Shown piece after piece: positions 13,648 to 23,782 of a DNA stretch of 64,000 bases; the stretch's first letter is position 1; every line of letters starts with the position of its first letter. Location: contig JAEMBT020000002.1 in assembly GCA_018873245.2 (NCBI GenBank), positions 10,638,001 through 10,702,000 of the forward strand. Reading direction: 5' to 3'. The position numbers and the translations under genes are program-made. Source of the DNA: Archegozetes longisetosus (taxonomy: Eukaryota > Arthropoda > Arachnida > Sarcoptiformes > Trhypochthoniidae). The notes under the pieces are model-generated. The model worked only from the letters and a program-made list of their open reading frames with translations. It had not been told where the DNA came from and made no database searches.

Positions 13648-15408
13648 CTAAATATTTAAACAACTGACTTCTGTGTCTGCGTCTCTACTTCTCAGAGCAA
13701 CAACACCGTTGTGAGTGCTCTTGTCATTCAGGATAACATTGTATGGAATCCCCAATTCATCACATCTTCAATGTAAATATTTGTCAAATAAATCCATTCT
13801 TATTATAAAAAAATTCAGCTGAATCTCACCTCTCAACAGATATACTGTGATTTGGAATGAAAGGAAACACTGGTATATCAAATTCTTTTAGAGAATGAAT
13901 GAGATAGTTAGTTAAATCGATTAAATCGGCACTTAATTTAGTGCCTTCTTCAAAAGTAAACGCAATTTTGAATGGAGCTAACGATGGGTTCAATTTCATG
14001 ACCTAAAGAAGAAACAAAATTTTCGAAAATATATTCTAATCTTTGTTATCAGTGCATACTTTTGCAATCTTTCCATCAGAATATTCCTTTTCAGTGAATG
14101 CATCGCATAGGAAAGCAGACGTAGAGTTATCTAAATCTATATTGCATGTTATTATATCAAAATCCTTAACGATTGAGTTCTTTATTGGCAACGATTCAGA
14201 AAAGTATTCAATAGTTTCTAATTGATTAGAAGATGAATCTGTTTTGTAGTTCAAAATCCATTTATGAGCTTTATCTTTGATTTCAGACGAAAACTTTGAT
14301 TTGAGTGGAGACTTTGAATGCTTTAAATGAAATTTAGAAAATGCATAGTATTATAATTCAAGTTATGTAATATTGAGTTGTCACGTAATAGATAAAAGAA
14401 AATTTGAAAAGGCTCTTATGAACTACAAATATATGATTAGAGTAAGAAATATTACATTTCTGAACCATTGATTATGATTTGCTTGTAGTTTTTGGAACCA
14501 ATGCAAACTGTCATGTCGAGGACAAAACAATGCGAATACGAGACAATCAAATTTGCTGCTATTCCTTATTAGATTGAGCGAATTACATTTAAAACAAAAT
14601 ATAACTTTTTATTATATGAAATATCAAACAGCTGGTTTGTTACCAAAAACTGTTGACTTTATTTGCATCTCTAATACAAGTCTGACGTTCGATTATACCA
14701 AACGGTTGAGAAGTGCCTTTAATCCAATTACTATAAGTCGATTCATAGTTCTCTAATATTGCTAGTTATCAAATGATTCAAATGTTTATGATTCAGCTTT
14801 AATAGTCTATTAAACAATAAGTACTAATTGATCATTGGCTACATCTAATAAATTCTCAGATCAAATCATTAGTCTTCAAAGCTTTATATCTTTTACAAGT
14901 TATTATTTAAGTCAAACCCTAATGCAGCGCTTTGATTTTAAGATTTTATTTGATTTATATCTTCGTTTTGGCTCAATAAAGCTTAAGTACTAGCATAATC
15001 TATACTCGCACCTAAAACAACTCGTCCGCTTAGTTATTAAATTTCAAGTTTTAATTTATCATTCAAAAGGATAACAATCAATGCAATCTTTTGGTTAATC
15101 AATTAGTAACTGATTACTAGTGGCTTTATTGTTAAACTTTGTTGCGTTCAATTACAATACTTTCTTGAGATGGTTTAAGTGCGAACATGATCTGCAATAA
15201 TCAAAATGGGATTCAAAATCGAATTTATTACCAGTTTTTCGTATCAATTATTATATATTTTTCTTGACTTAAATAATTGAAAAACTAATTCAAATGAAAA
15301 AATGTTTGAATTTGAGTAAAACTTACTTTTAAGTGAATTGATTTGCTTGTATGAAATCGGATCTAATTGTGAGATAATGGGTGTGACCAACACGTTTATT
15401 TCAGACAT
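13648..15408 (-). CDS. POLG2: DNA polymerase gamma accessory subunit, short form
   Basis: Six minus-strand exons in transcript order: 15408-15327, 14752-14644, 14555-14456, 14320-14060, 14002-13830, 13765-13648. The phases fit throughout (843 nt, 280 residues). The family is the class II aminoacyl-tRNA-synthetase-like processivity factor of the mitochondrial DNA polymerase. Recognisable parts are a Trp-rich segment (HWFQKLQANHNQW), the join GKIAKVMKLNPSLAPFKIAF before the anticodon-binding-like domain, and a C-terminal strand with NGVVALRSRD. At 280 residues it is far shorter than vertebrate POLG2 (about 485) and shorter than the fly protein; the helical dimerization insert appears to be missing. 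The first exon is the weakest part: it was chosen because its ATG, donor and phase fit and because LKKNYESTYSNWI resembles the start of the family core. No clear mitochondrial presequence is visible. Confidence 0.8.
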
Positions 15409-16185
15409 ACATCGCTGAGATCTCACCCTTGTTTACAACAATCAACAAAAATATTCGCTTAATTGTTATTTAATTCTATCTTAAAATTTATTGATTAATA
15501 CCATTCAAATGCAATGTTTTGTTTGATTTGTTGACTTAAAGGAGAGAATAAAATATTTGATTCATTCAATTTCTTGACATAAGAACACGTTTTCAGTGAC
15601 AATACATTTTTGAGACACATTTCTATCGAAAATTATATCAAACTTTTCAATTTATACAATTAATAAATCACTTTAATTAAATTAAGGAAATATTTTCTCA
15701 TGCCGTCAAAAAAATTTGAAATGTTTGTAATGAGAAAGAAGTGACGTGTTTGTCATCTGACTTAGACCAATGGTATACTTATGACAGTCACTAAGTTATT
15801 CAATGATGCAATCTTTCAGTAATAAGTTTTACAGTTTTTATAACAGTTATTGTTTTTGATCAGAAAATGGTCTATAGATTTTAGAGAGCACTAACATTTA
15901 TTAAAGCAATTGAATACAACTTCAAATATGTTCAATATTTTCTTCAATTTTCTTTCAACTATCAAGCAGTTAGTTGTTTGTTAGATATCTAAGTTTATAA
16001 TATTCATATGAACAAATTTTGGAAATACATAATAAAATATACTTTTCACATACACTTATTGATGGATAATTAAACAAATGTTAAATCGAATAATCATTTA
16101 TACAAAAAAATCAATGATGTGGGATGAGTTTTATAAACAAAGTTAGTGTTCACAAATTTTGATTTATTATCAATATAAAAGTAAT
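15409..16185. other. Intergenic, between POLG2 and MGMT
   Basis: About 780 bases of AT-rich DNA upstream of POLG2 and downstream of MGMT, both on the minus strand. It must hold the POLG2 promoter and the MGMT poly(A) site. I see no further gene or repeat. Confidence 0.6.
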
Positions 16186-16869
16186 TCAAAAGTTTGAGTC
16201 GCTGCTAAAGTTGCTTTCGTGTGATAATAGCCAGCCTTTCAGATCATTCTTATTACCTCCAGCATAATTACCAGTAGTTCCATCTTTTTTGATAACTCGA
16301 TGACACGGAACTATCAACTGAAACGGATTATTCTTCATGGCAGTTCCAACGGCACGACTCGCCTTAGCATTTCCAATTGACTTGAAGGCCAATTCACTAT
16401 AAGTTATCTTATGACCAAATCTTACTTCATCCGTAAGTGTTGACCAAACTTTGCGATTGAAATCGGCTTCGATTCAAATAAAATCATAATTGAGTTAAAA
16501 TATCATTATCGAAAATTCAAACGTTTTGATTGCTATGAAAAAAGTAAACTAAAGAAAAGTTCGAAAAGTATTTGCTACAATCTCACAATGTTTCTCAAAA
16601 GGACAGAACTTTGGCGAAGTCGTATTCATGTGTTTGTTAGGTGTTTCGAAGTATGAGACCAACCATTTGATCGAATCGTTTATTGGTTTAAGTTCAGACT
16701 GAATATTTTTGTCTTTCAGTTCTACTTTGATGTTAGTATTTGGAATTATTTGTTCTCCAATTTGATTAATTGTGTGTAAACCTGAGTGACATGAAACGAT
16801 CTCAATTAGACCAATTGGTGAATACACAACAGCTCTTTCAACTTCGTTCACGCATCTCATTGAAGCCAT
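16186..16869 (-). CDS. MGMT: Methylated-DNA--protein-cysteine methyltransferase (O6-alkylguanine repair)
   Basis: Two exons, 16869-16587 and 16466-16186, joined across a GTGAGA donor and a matching phase (564 nt, 187 residues; human 207). The protein removes O6-alkyl groups from guanine by irreversible transfer to its own cysteine, in the nucleus. The active-site motif VPCHRVI is intact, preceded by the helix-turn-helix region (KITYSELAFKSIGNAKASRA) that flips the damaged base, and followed by GNYAGG and the WLLSHE tail typical of the family. The N-terminal part carries YSPIGLIEIVSCHSGLH, equivalent to the family's SPLG.L start. ATG 16869 is used; a second ATG nine bases downstream is possible. 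The frame is open upstream but without a better start. Confidence 0.93.
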
Positions 16870-17191
16870 TCTCTTCACATAAAAACAAATTACTTCAATG
16901 TATTCAATTTGAACTCTCTTATTATAACTAATAGATTTATGTCTAAACTGCCGAAAAGATTTGACTGACCAACTAAAGTAAACGAGTGAAAAGGACTTGT
17001 GAGTTGCGTCAAAAATATAAGTTATGTGAAATTTGAAATTCAAGGTTATCTTAGAAGTTATTAATTGGTGAGTAATAAGGATGCGGTCCCTTACGTGAGC
17101 GCAGATTCAATTGGAATGAAAACACGCTTAGTTCAATTGAAAATCTATTTTATTATTTAATTATATTTTTATAAATATTTTTACCCGCAAT

Positions 17192-20100
17192 ATGAAACTA
17201 GTTGGTAGATACATCGATAAAGATCTGAAAGGGTAAGACAATTTGTTTGTTATTATCGCTTATTGGCTTAAATTATATTGATTTGTCATTCGGTCAAATG
17301 ACAACAAGTACAACTAATCAATGTAATTGCATGCAATCTTTTTGTTCATATATTACGTTATGTTTCTTTTATCCTTTTGTTTATTATCTGTCAATACTTT
17401 CTCTCTTCGCGAGCAATCTTTCATATATCGATGTTTTCATCCTTAAAACTCAGTTTAGTCAATTGATCTGGCAATTAATTAGATAAAAATGAAGCCAAAT
17501 GCTCATTATCTTGATTGATTGAAATGGAGAGAGTTTTACAGTTTATGATGACTCACTCAAAAGTTGAGCTCAATTTCAAAATAATGGCAAGTTTTACGTA
17601 ATTGATAAAAACGATTACATTTATTTAAAAGAAAGCATTCAGTTATTTATATCTTGTGATTGCTGTTAAGACGTAAATTACAATCAAAGCTATCAAAACA
17701 TTTCAATTGAAAACTCATTGATTACCAAAGCAGAAAAATTATTAAAACTAAACAAAAAAATATTAATAAAAGTGGATAAAAAGTGTTCCCATAACGACAG
17801 TTAAATAAATAGTTAAAGGTTTTTAGTATTGAACTAATTGTTTTATGATTTGGACTGAATTTGGATTAATTTTGATGCATCGATAAACTATAACAAATAT
17901 GATATTTATATGACTAATAAATGTGGCCAGAGATCAATTTTGACTAACTCTCAAAGCAAACAACTGCTCAACGATCGAAAATGTTGTCAAGCAATCAATG
18001 GCGAAGTGATAACTGTTTGTTATCGATGTATAAGATGAGACCTCAGTTGTGTGACGTGTGTCTCATAACAGAAGATGGAGAACAGGTTGTGGCCCATCGA
18101 GTTGTGTTGGCCTCAACTCTTCAATATTTCAATGCAATGTTTGTCGGTTGCAGTGGTTCCCAATATATTGAAAGCGGTTTACATGAGATACAAATCAAAA
18201 ATATAGACGGACTTGCGTTACAACAGATCGTCAAATGGTGTTATACAGGATCCGTTGAGACCAATGAAGACAATGTTCAACAACTGTTAAGTGGCGCTAA
18301 AATGCTTGACTGTTCAGACATTGTCTCGATTTGTAGTGAATTCATTGAATCCCAATTACATCCTGAAAATGCATTAGGAATTTATGCGTTTGCAGAACTG
18401 CTGGGTTGTATTGATTTACAACAGTTCACATTGAACTATATTCACAATAATTTTATTTCAATCGCTACTCAAAGCGAAGAATTCCTTCAGTTAAGTTGTC
18501 AGCGATTGAGTGAAATCATAGCTTCGGACTATATCGACACTGGAGAGAGCGGCGAACAGGCAGTGCTCGCAGCTGTCATGTCTTGGATAAATTTCGATAA
18601 AATCGAACGAAACAAATATTTGCCTTCACTTATGCAACACATCCGATTTCCACGATTCAGTCAAGAAAGTCTGGTTAGAATTGAAGACGAATACCCTTTG
18701 ATTAAAAGTGACACAATTTGTAAAGATTTGTTGATCGAAGCCATGAAATACCACTTATGTAAGGGTCAGATCAGCATCATTTCAAATAACGCAAGGTTTC
18801 GGGTCAGAGTTCCGAGAGGGAGACCAAAGTGTTTGATTGTAGTTGGAGGACAAGCACCAAAAGCTATAAGACATTGTGAATATTATGATTTTGCAACCGA
18901 TAAATGGATGGATCTGGCCAGTGAACTGCCTACTAGAAGATGTCGTGCAGGTTTGGCAGTCTTGAATGGTGTGGTTTATGCGATCGGAGGCTTTAATGGC
19001 TCACTTCGTGTTCGAACTGTTGATTGTTATGATCCTCAAACTAACCAATGGACAAGTTGTCCAAGTATGGAAGCGCGAAGATCTACATTAGGCGTCGGAG
19101 TTCTGAATAACTTGATTTATGCTGTCGGAGGCTTTGACGGATCGATTGGATTGCAATCGGCAGAAGTCTATAATCCAGTGACTCAGTCGTGGCAATACAT
19201 CGCTCCGATGTCTACCAGACGATCATCTGTTGGTGTCGCGACACTCGATGGTATGCTTTATGCCGTTGGAGGATACGATGGCGCGAGCAGACAATGTCTG
19301 TCTTCAGTTGAATATTACAATCCAATGCTCGATTCGTGGACTTTGATATGCGATATGTCTCAACGCCGTAGTGGTGCAGGTGTTGGGGTATTAGATGGAC
19401 GTCTGTATGCTATTGGCGGTCACGACGGGCCTGCTGTTAGAAAGAGTGTCGAATGTTATGATCCGCAAACTAATAGTTGGATGCAATGCGCGGATATGAT
19501 TATTGCCAGAAGGAATGCTGGGGTTGTTAGCAAAGATGGATTGCTTTATGTGATTGGTGGAGATGACGGTCAAAGCAATTTAGCTTCAGTTGAAGTCTAT
19601 AATCCAAAAGTTAACTCCTGGTCGCTTTTGCCATTGCACATGTCTATCGGTAGAAGTTATGCCGGAGTAGCCATTGTTGATAGATGTTGGACTTGAGAAT
19701 GAAATATTTTAGTACAAATACATTGTAGCAAAATTTCAAATGCATTTATTTCTCATCTGTTTTCAATTCTTGCCTAAAACTTTATCAAACCTTACGTTAT
19801 TGACATATCTTCAAAAGCCTTTTCTATAATTCTTTAGATCGATTTATACTCTTGAATCCGAGTGATCCCACATTTTTTATTTTATGTCAACTTTTTTTAC
19901 ATGTTCGTTGAAATGTTTTGATATGATTACTTAAACTGTTTATATACTTGAAACTTATTGAGTTTTGAAACTTTGCATTCATAACCTAAAGTCATTTGTA
20001 ATTTTGATAAATTCTCAGATCATTACATTTGATGCCTATATTTTAATTTATTAGTTTAAAGTTTAACTCAATGAATAAATGAATTGCAAGTATTTCTCAG

Positions 20101-21773
20101 CCGAATTGAGTATTTGTGTTTTGCAGTAAATTCTGTCTAACTGTGACATGTAGTTAAGTGATTTTTAAAAATTGATAACAATTAAGTCGTATTTTTTATT
20201 GTTTTAAAAAGCACTTAAGTGCATGTCAAAGTTAAACAGATTTCACTATATCATACATTTTATGCAATCAAATAAATTGATTTAATGTTTATTCAAAGGA
20301 GTGTGGTCTTGATTCCCGAAGAAGCTGAAGACATGTGGCACGCATACAATCTTCTTAGGGAAGGAGATGGTTTAAAAGCATCTACAATAAGAAAAGTAAC
20401 CGTTGAATCAGCGACTGGAACGACAGGAAGTAATCGCGTGAGAACCACATTGACTATAGCTATAGAAGCAATTGAATACGACATTCAGGGATGTGTTCTA
20501 AGAGTAAAAGGCAGAAACATAGAAGAGAATCAATATGTCAAAATGGGACAGTACCACACTCTCGATCTTGAACTGAATCGCAAATTCACCCTAACTAAAT
20601 CTTATTGGGATAGTATTGCTCTAGATAGACTTGAACTCGCCTGCGATCCAACGCAAAGCGCAGATTTAGGCGCAGTTATAATGAATGAAGGTCTCCACTA
20701 GTCCTATCAATTAAATTATTCACTTAATCATATCGAAATTAACAATTTTAATAAATATATGTTAAGGCATAGCACACGTCTGTTTAGTGACCTCGTGCAT
20801 GACTTTGGTTAGGGCTAAAATCGATGTAAACGTTCCTCGAAAACGGAAGGGTCACTCGTCTCAACATGAAAAAGGTCTGCAAAAATTTTTCGAAGCTGTC
20901 ATGCAAGCCATTCTCCGACATTTCAACTTCGACGGTATTCAATTGAAAACTAATTTCATATTTAAATTATTGAAACCTAATTTCGTCAATTAGTTGTTAA
21001 ATGTGTTCTTCTCGCAAGTCCTGGTTTTGTAAAAGACCAATTTTATGAATATCTGTTTCAACAGGCCATCAAACTCGACAACAAACTTCTATTAGATAAT
21101 AGATCAAAATTTGTCCTATGTCACGCATCTTCTGGATTCAAGCATTCATTGAAAGGTAATTTCTTATTAAGTATTTTGATAAGCAATCAGTAATTAGCAT
21201 AATGATTGCAAATTCATACTTCTTTGTTCTGTTTCGAATAGAAGTCTTATCTGACCCACTTCTACAGTCAAGACTTGCAGACACAAAAGCCGCGAGTGAA
21301 GTCAAGTCTTTACAAGCTTTTTATACAATGCTCCAAAATGAACCCTCAAAGGCATTTTACGGTATTAAACACGTTGAGAAAGCAAATGAGTGCCAGGCAA
21401 TTGAAACACTCCTCATATCTGACAAATTATTTCGGTAATTGAACGTTTGATGAAAATCTGTATAAAAATGACTTTTATATTAACTGATAGGTGCAAAGAT
21501 GTTGCGGAGAGAAAGCGATATGTCGCTTTAGTCGATAGTGTCAAAGAAAGTGGTGGTGAAGTCAAGCTATTTTCGAGTCTACATATCTCAGGAGAGCGTA
21601 TGTCTTTCTAAACTGACTAAGCTTTTTTATTATACTGTAGCATCTACTTAAAGTTTGAATTTGCTTAAAATTTTGTTGCAGAACTGGACCAGTTAACAGG
21701 AGTGGCGGCAATTCTTAGATTTCCGATGCAAGAGTTAGAAGATGAAATGGAGAGTTCTAGTGATGAAGATTGA
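17192..21773 (+). CDS. PELO: Pelota, ribosome-rescue factor (eRF1-like)
   Basis: Seven exons: 17192-17232, 20299-20690, 20767-20934, 20994-21155, 21242-21434, 21491-21597, 21682-21773 (1155 nt, 384 residues; human 385). With HBS1 it recognises ribosomes stalled with an empty or mRNA-filled A site and starts no-go or non-stop decay. The tiny first exon encodes only MKLVGRYIDKDLKG, which matches the conserved family start and joins in phase to GSVVLIPEEAEDMW. Later landmarks are SNRVRTTLT, VPRKRKG, LASPGFVKDQF, DTKAASEVKSL, KANECQAIETLLISD and a C-terminal acidic tail ending SSSDED. No frame damage. Intron 1 (17233-20298) holds a complete kelch gene on the same strand. Poly(A) signal at 21867-21872. 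Confidence 0.95.
17981..19696 (+). CDS. Kelch-like protein of the KLHL2/KLHL3/Drosophila kelch type, nested in pelota intron 1
   Basis: An uninterrupted 571-residue frame from ATG 17981. The BTB domain (about 20-130, with HRVVLASTLQYFNAMF) binds Cullin-3, a BACK domain follows (about 135-240), then six kelch repeats (about 285-571) form a substrate-binding propeller. Each repeat carries the GG doublet and spaced Tyr/Trp. Segments such as TRRCRAGLAVL, GGFNGSLRVRTVD, ARRSTLGVGVL and RRNAGVV are those of KLHL2/3 and fly kelch. The role is therefore a CUL3 ubiquitin-ligase adaptor and possibly an actin binder. The gene is intronless and lies in sense orientation within pelota intron 1, with its own AATAAA at 20074-20079. 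Absence of introns could mean a retrocopy. The UGA stop is followed in frame by another UGA after one codon. Confidence 0.92.
   Translation: MLSSNQWRSDNCLLSMYKMRPQLCDVCLITEDGEQVVAHRVVLASTLQYFNAMFVGCSGSQYIESGLHEIQIKNIDGLALQQIVKWCYTGSVETNEDNVQQLLSGAKMLDCSDIVSICSEFIESQLHPENALGIYAFAELLGCIDLQQFTLNYIHNNFISIATQSEEFLQLSCQRLSEIIASDYIDTGESGEQAVLAAVMSWINFDKIERNKYLPSLMQHIRFPRFSQESLVRIEDEYPLIKSDTICKDLLIEAMKYHLCKGQISIISNNARFRVRVPRGRPKCLIVVGGQAPKAIRHCEYYDFATDKWMDLASELPTRRCRAGLAVLNGVVYAIGGFNGSLRVRTVDCYDPQTNQWTSCPSMEARRSTLGVGVLNNLIYAVGGFDGSIGLQSAEVYNPVTQSWQYIAPMSTRRSSVGVATLDGMLYAVGGYDGASRQCLSSVEYYNPMLDSWTLICDMSQRRSGAGVGVLDGRLYAIGGHDGPAVRKSVECYDPQTNSWMQCADMIIARRNAGVVSKDGLLYVIGGDDGQSNLASVEVYNPKVNSWSLLPLHMSIGRSYAGVAIVDRCWT
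20074..20079 (+). terminator. Candidate poly(A) signal of the nested kelch gene
   Basis: AATAAA about 380 bases after the kelch stop and 220 bases before pelota exon 2. It lies inside a pelota intron, so pelota pre-mRNA must splice past it. Confidence 0.45.
20124..20248. mobile_element. MITE-like element copy 1 with terminal inverted repeats
   Basis: The left arm CTGTCTAACTGTGACATG (from 20133), read in reverse complement, pairs with the right arm ending TCAAAGTTAAACAG (20239). 33 of 39 positions match, and weaker pairing extends outward to about 20124 and 20248. The core is AT-rich and has no coding capacity. No convincing target-site duplication is visible. Similar arms occur at 39662-39791 and 54650-54680. 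Lies in pelota intron 1 between the kelch gene and pelota exon 2. Confidence 0.6.
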
Positions 21774-21866
21774 TTTATAATTATTAGCTAGATTTTAATT
21801 TATTGAGATTATATTTATAATAGTTTTTCAATGAACCAATACTTTTCACATAAAAAGTTTATTCCT

Positions 21867-21872
21867 AATAAA
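21867..21872 (+). terminator. Candidate poly(A) signal of pelota
   Basis: AATAAA 94 bases after the pelota stop, followed by T/G-containing sequence; about 185 bases before the next start codon on the same strand. Confidence 0.5.
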
Positions 21873-22056
21873 AAACTTGACGAGTATTTTGAACATTTTA
21901 ATTTTTGGTCTCATTTAAATTATATTTCATAAATTCAAATAACTTGATTGCTTATTTAATAAATTACCTAAGTTTAATATTCGGAGGTTCTCTAATATTT
22001 CACATAAAAACAGCTTGTTTTCAAAGCGACGTAATTTATGGAAATTGTCTCTAAAA

Positions 22057-23004
22057 ATGGCTGATTTGGTGAAGAAAGCGATGAAATCAGTGTCAGAATA
22101 TAATCGACAATTAAATCAAGAACGAAAAGAAGACCGAAAAGTATGTATGGATTTGCAGACATACACTGTTCACTATCCAATTGGTTTGGGAAAAGACAAT
22201 AAGGGTTTGCGAAGAAGAAAGAGACCGATTGGTAGATATCCGATCTCTTTGTTATGGACTCAATATCAAGACTGGTATTTGAAGTATTCCTCACAAGAAC
22301 TCAAATACTTTCCATTGAACACTGTTCTTTACGGACCTATAAGTGATGTCAACAAATTGCCACCACTTCTGCAGTCATCCAATACAAGCAATTCTGACTC
22401 AGACCAAGAATCTAATGGTTCAGACGACGAGTCCGAGTGTAGTTGTGGTCGAGTTGGTCAGGAAGACATGAACGATAATGACGAGAGCTCTGAGAGTGAA
22501 GACTGTCCCCCACAACTTGTCAGACAAACAAAGCCGAACGCCATATGCAAAGTATGCAAAGGAAGCGCTGAGAAAAACAAAGAAAACAAACCCGAAGAAC
22601 TGCTTCATTGTTCTGATTGTGATAATAGTGGACACCCGTCTTGTCTTGAATTTAATGATGAGATGATTGACGCCATTCGTCTCTATCAATGGCAATGCAT
22701 GGACTGTAAGACATGTGTTCATTGTGGTCAACCTCATGATGAAGACAAGATGATGTTTTGTGACAAATGCGATCGTGGGTACCATACATTTTGCGTTGGA
22801 CTCAAAAGCATACCTCACGGACGATGGGTTTGTCTACTTTGTGCTAATTGTGCCCAATGTGGTGCTAAAGTTCCGGCTCCACTCAACCAAAAGGGTGCCC
22901 ATTGGCAGCACGAAGTCATCAAAATATTGAGTCCAAACGGAGAGACTATGACTAGACATCAAGTCTTATGTCACGCCTGTTATAGACTCAGAAAACAAAG
23001 ATAA
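22057..23004 (+). CDS. PHF10/SAYP-like double-PHD chromatin protein, N-terminally short and intronless
   Basis: A single 315-residue frame from ATG 22057 (MADLVKKAMK). It contains the second half of the SAY region (YNRQLNQERKEDRKVCMDLQ, YPISLLW, LKYFPLNTVLYGP, about residues 5-90), an acidic Ser-rich linker, and a tandem PHD pair (about 165-285) with regular Cys/His spacing: CKVC..C..C...HPSC, then CKTCVHCGQ...CDKCDRGYHTFC...CANC. In PHF10 (PBAF subunit) and fly SAYP this double PHD finger reads histone H3 tails. Human PHF10 has about 175 more residues at the N-terminus; here the frame has no methionine further upstream and no visible spliced exon. Either the N-terminus is encoded elsewhere or this is a short paralogue or retrocopy. 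The sequence remains well conserved, so it is probably expressed. Confidence 0.8.
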   Translation: MADLVKKAMKSVSEYNRQLNQERKEDRKVCMDLQTYTVHYPIGLGKDNKGLRRRKRPIGRYPISLLWTQYQDWYLKYSSQELKYFPLNTVLYGPISDVNKLPPLLQSSNTSNSDSDQESNGSDDESECSCGRVGQEDMNDNDESSESEDCPPQLVRQTKPNAICKVCKGSAEKNKENKPEELLHCSDCDNSGHPSCLEFNDEMIDAIRLYQWQCMDCKTCVHCGQPHDEDKMMFCDKCDRGYHTFCVGLKSIPHGRWVCLLCANCAQCGAKVPAPLNQKGAHWQHEVIKILSPNGETMTRHQVLCHACYRLRKQR

Positions 23005-23185
23005 TTATACTTGGTTTAACCATGAATAACTTATTTATTTGAACTCTATTTTATGTACAGTGTTCAGCGAATGATAATTTGTTAAAATGAGGTTTTATGC
23101 CATTTTATGTCAACTTTTATTTCGATCACTTTTCTTCAATTCATTAGAATGTACACAATTTTCCTAATTATCATTAACTTGAGTT

Positions 23186-23191
23186 AATAAA
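23186..23191 (+). terminator. Candidate poly(A) signal of the PHF10-like gene
   Basis: AATAAA 182 bases after the stop, and only about 57 bases from the stop codon of the convergent gene on the minus strand (23248). Confidence 0.45.
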
Positions 23192-23247
23192 CATAAATAT
23201 TTCAATTATCTATCATTAAGAGCATTGTTGTTCTAATTAATTGGTTT

Positions 23248-23782
23248 TTAGGTTTTTTTATTGAATAAATTTCTATTATTGACATGAGTTCTTAATATTC
23301 TTTGTTGATGTGCTTCAAATAGGATTCTGTTAGGCTCATAATATAGTGGATTCTCATTGGAGTCTAATTCTGGTGAATAGGTTTTTGATGCATTGTAATA
23401 ATTGGCAAATGAATTTGATGAGTGAACACCATTCATACGATTATGGCTTTGATTTTGTTGGCAGCTAAGTCCATCACTTATCTCTAAGGGTAGTTCGAAT
23501 CCGTTCATTTGATGCCCGTTAAACCCTGATTCGTTCAATTCATTCGAACTAAAGTTAAGGTAAATTATTTAACGATTTGTTAAAGAGATAAATGATATAA
23601 TAGAAAAGATAAGGAGACAAACCTGGCATCGATGTGTAAATTATTCATACGTTTAGTTACGGGTAAGTATTCTGATTCGTCACTACATTCACGTTTGCTA
23701 TTATTATATTTAATTGTATTATAATTGATGCGATTTAGTACAACTTTATTAGTACTTACCGAGAAGTATTCGTTAAAGTCAT
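23248..23782 (-). CDS. FAM104/VCF-like small nuclear protein (candidate VCP/p97 cofactor)
   Basis: Three exons in transcript order: 23782-23760, 23697-23623, 23548-23248 (399 nt, 132 residues), all GT-AG with fitting phases. The N-terminus MTLTNTSRKRECSDESEY followed by LPVTKRMNN resembles the bipartite nuclear-localisation start of FAM104A/B (VCF1/VCF2). The C-terminus has a helix with the pattern N..L.EAH....R (NRILFEAHQQRILR), like the VCP-binding helix of that family. Between them is a low-complexity N/S/G-rich stretch. Vertebrate VCF1/2 bind p97/VCP and promote its nuclear import. The assignment rests on two short motifs and similar size, so it is moderate; the gene structure itself is stronger than the name. 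Confidence 0.6.

Noticed and set aside
17247..17486. 79-codon hydrophobic frame after pelota exon 1
   Set aside because: It starts inside pelota intron 1 from a non-ATG codon and is T-rich by composition; the pelota splice fits perfectly without it.
19694..19760. Stop-codon readthrough of the kelch gene, as in Drosophila kelch
   Set aside because: The UGA is followed one codon later by another in-frame UGA and no downstream conserved frame is present.
23486..23500. tRNA B-box-like string (AGTTCGAATCC)
   Set aside because: No A box or foldable cloverleaf around it; it lies within the coding exon of the VCF-like gene.
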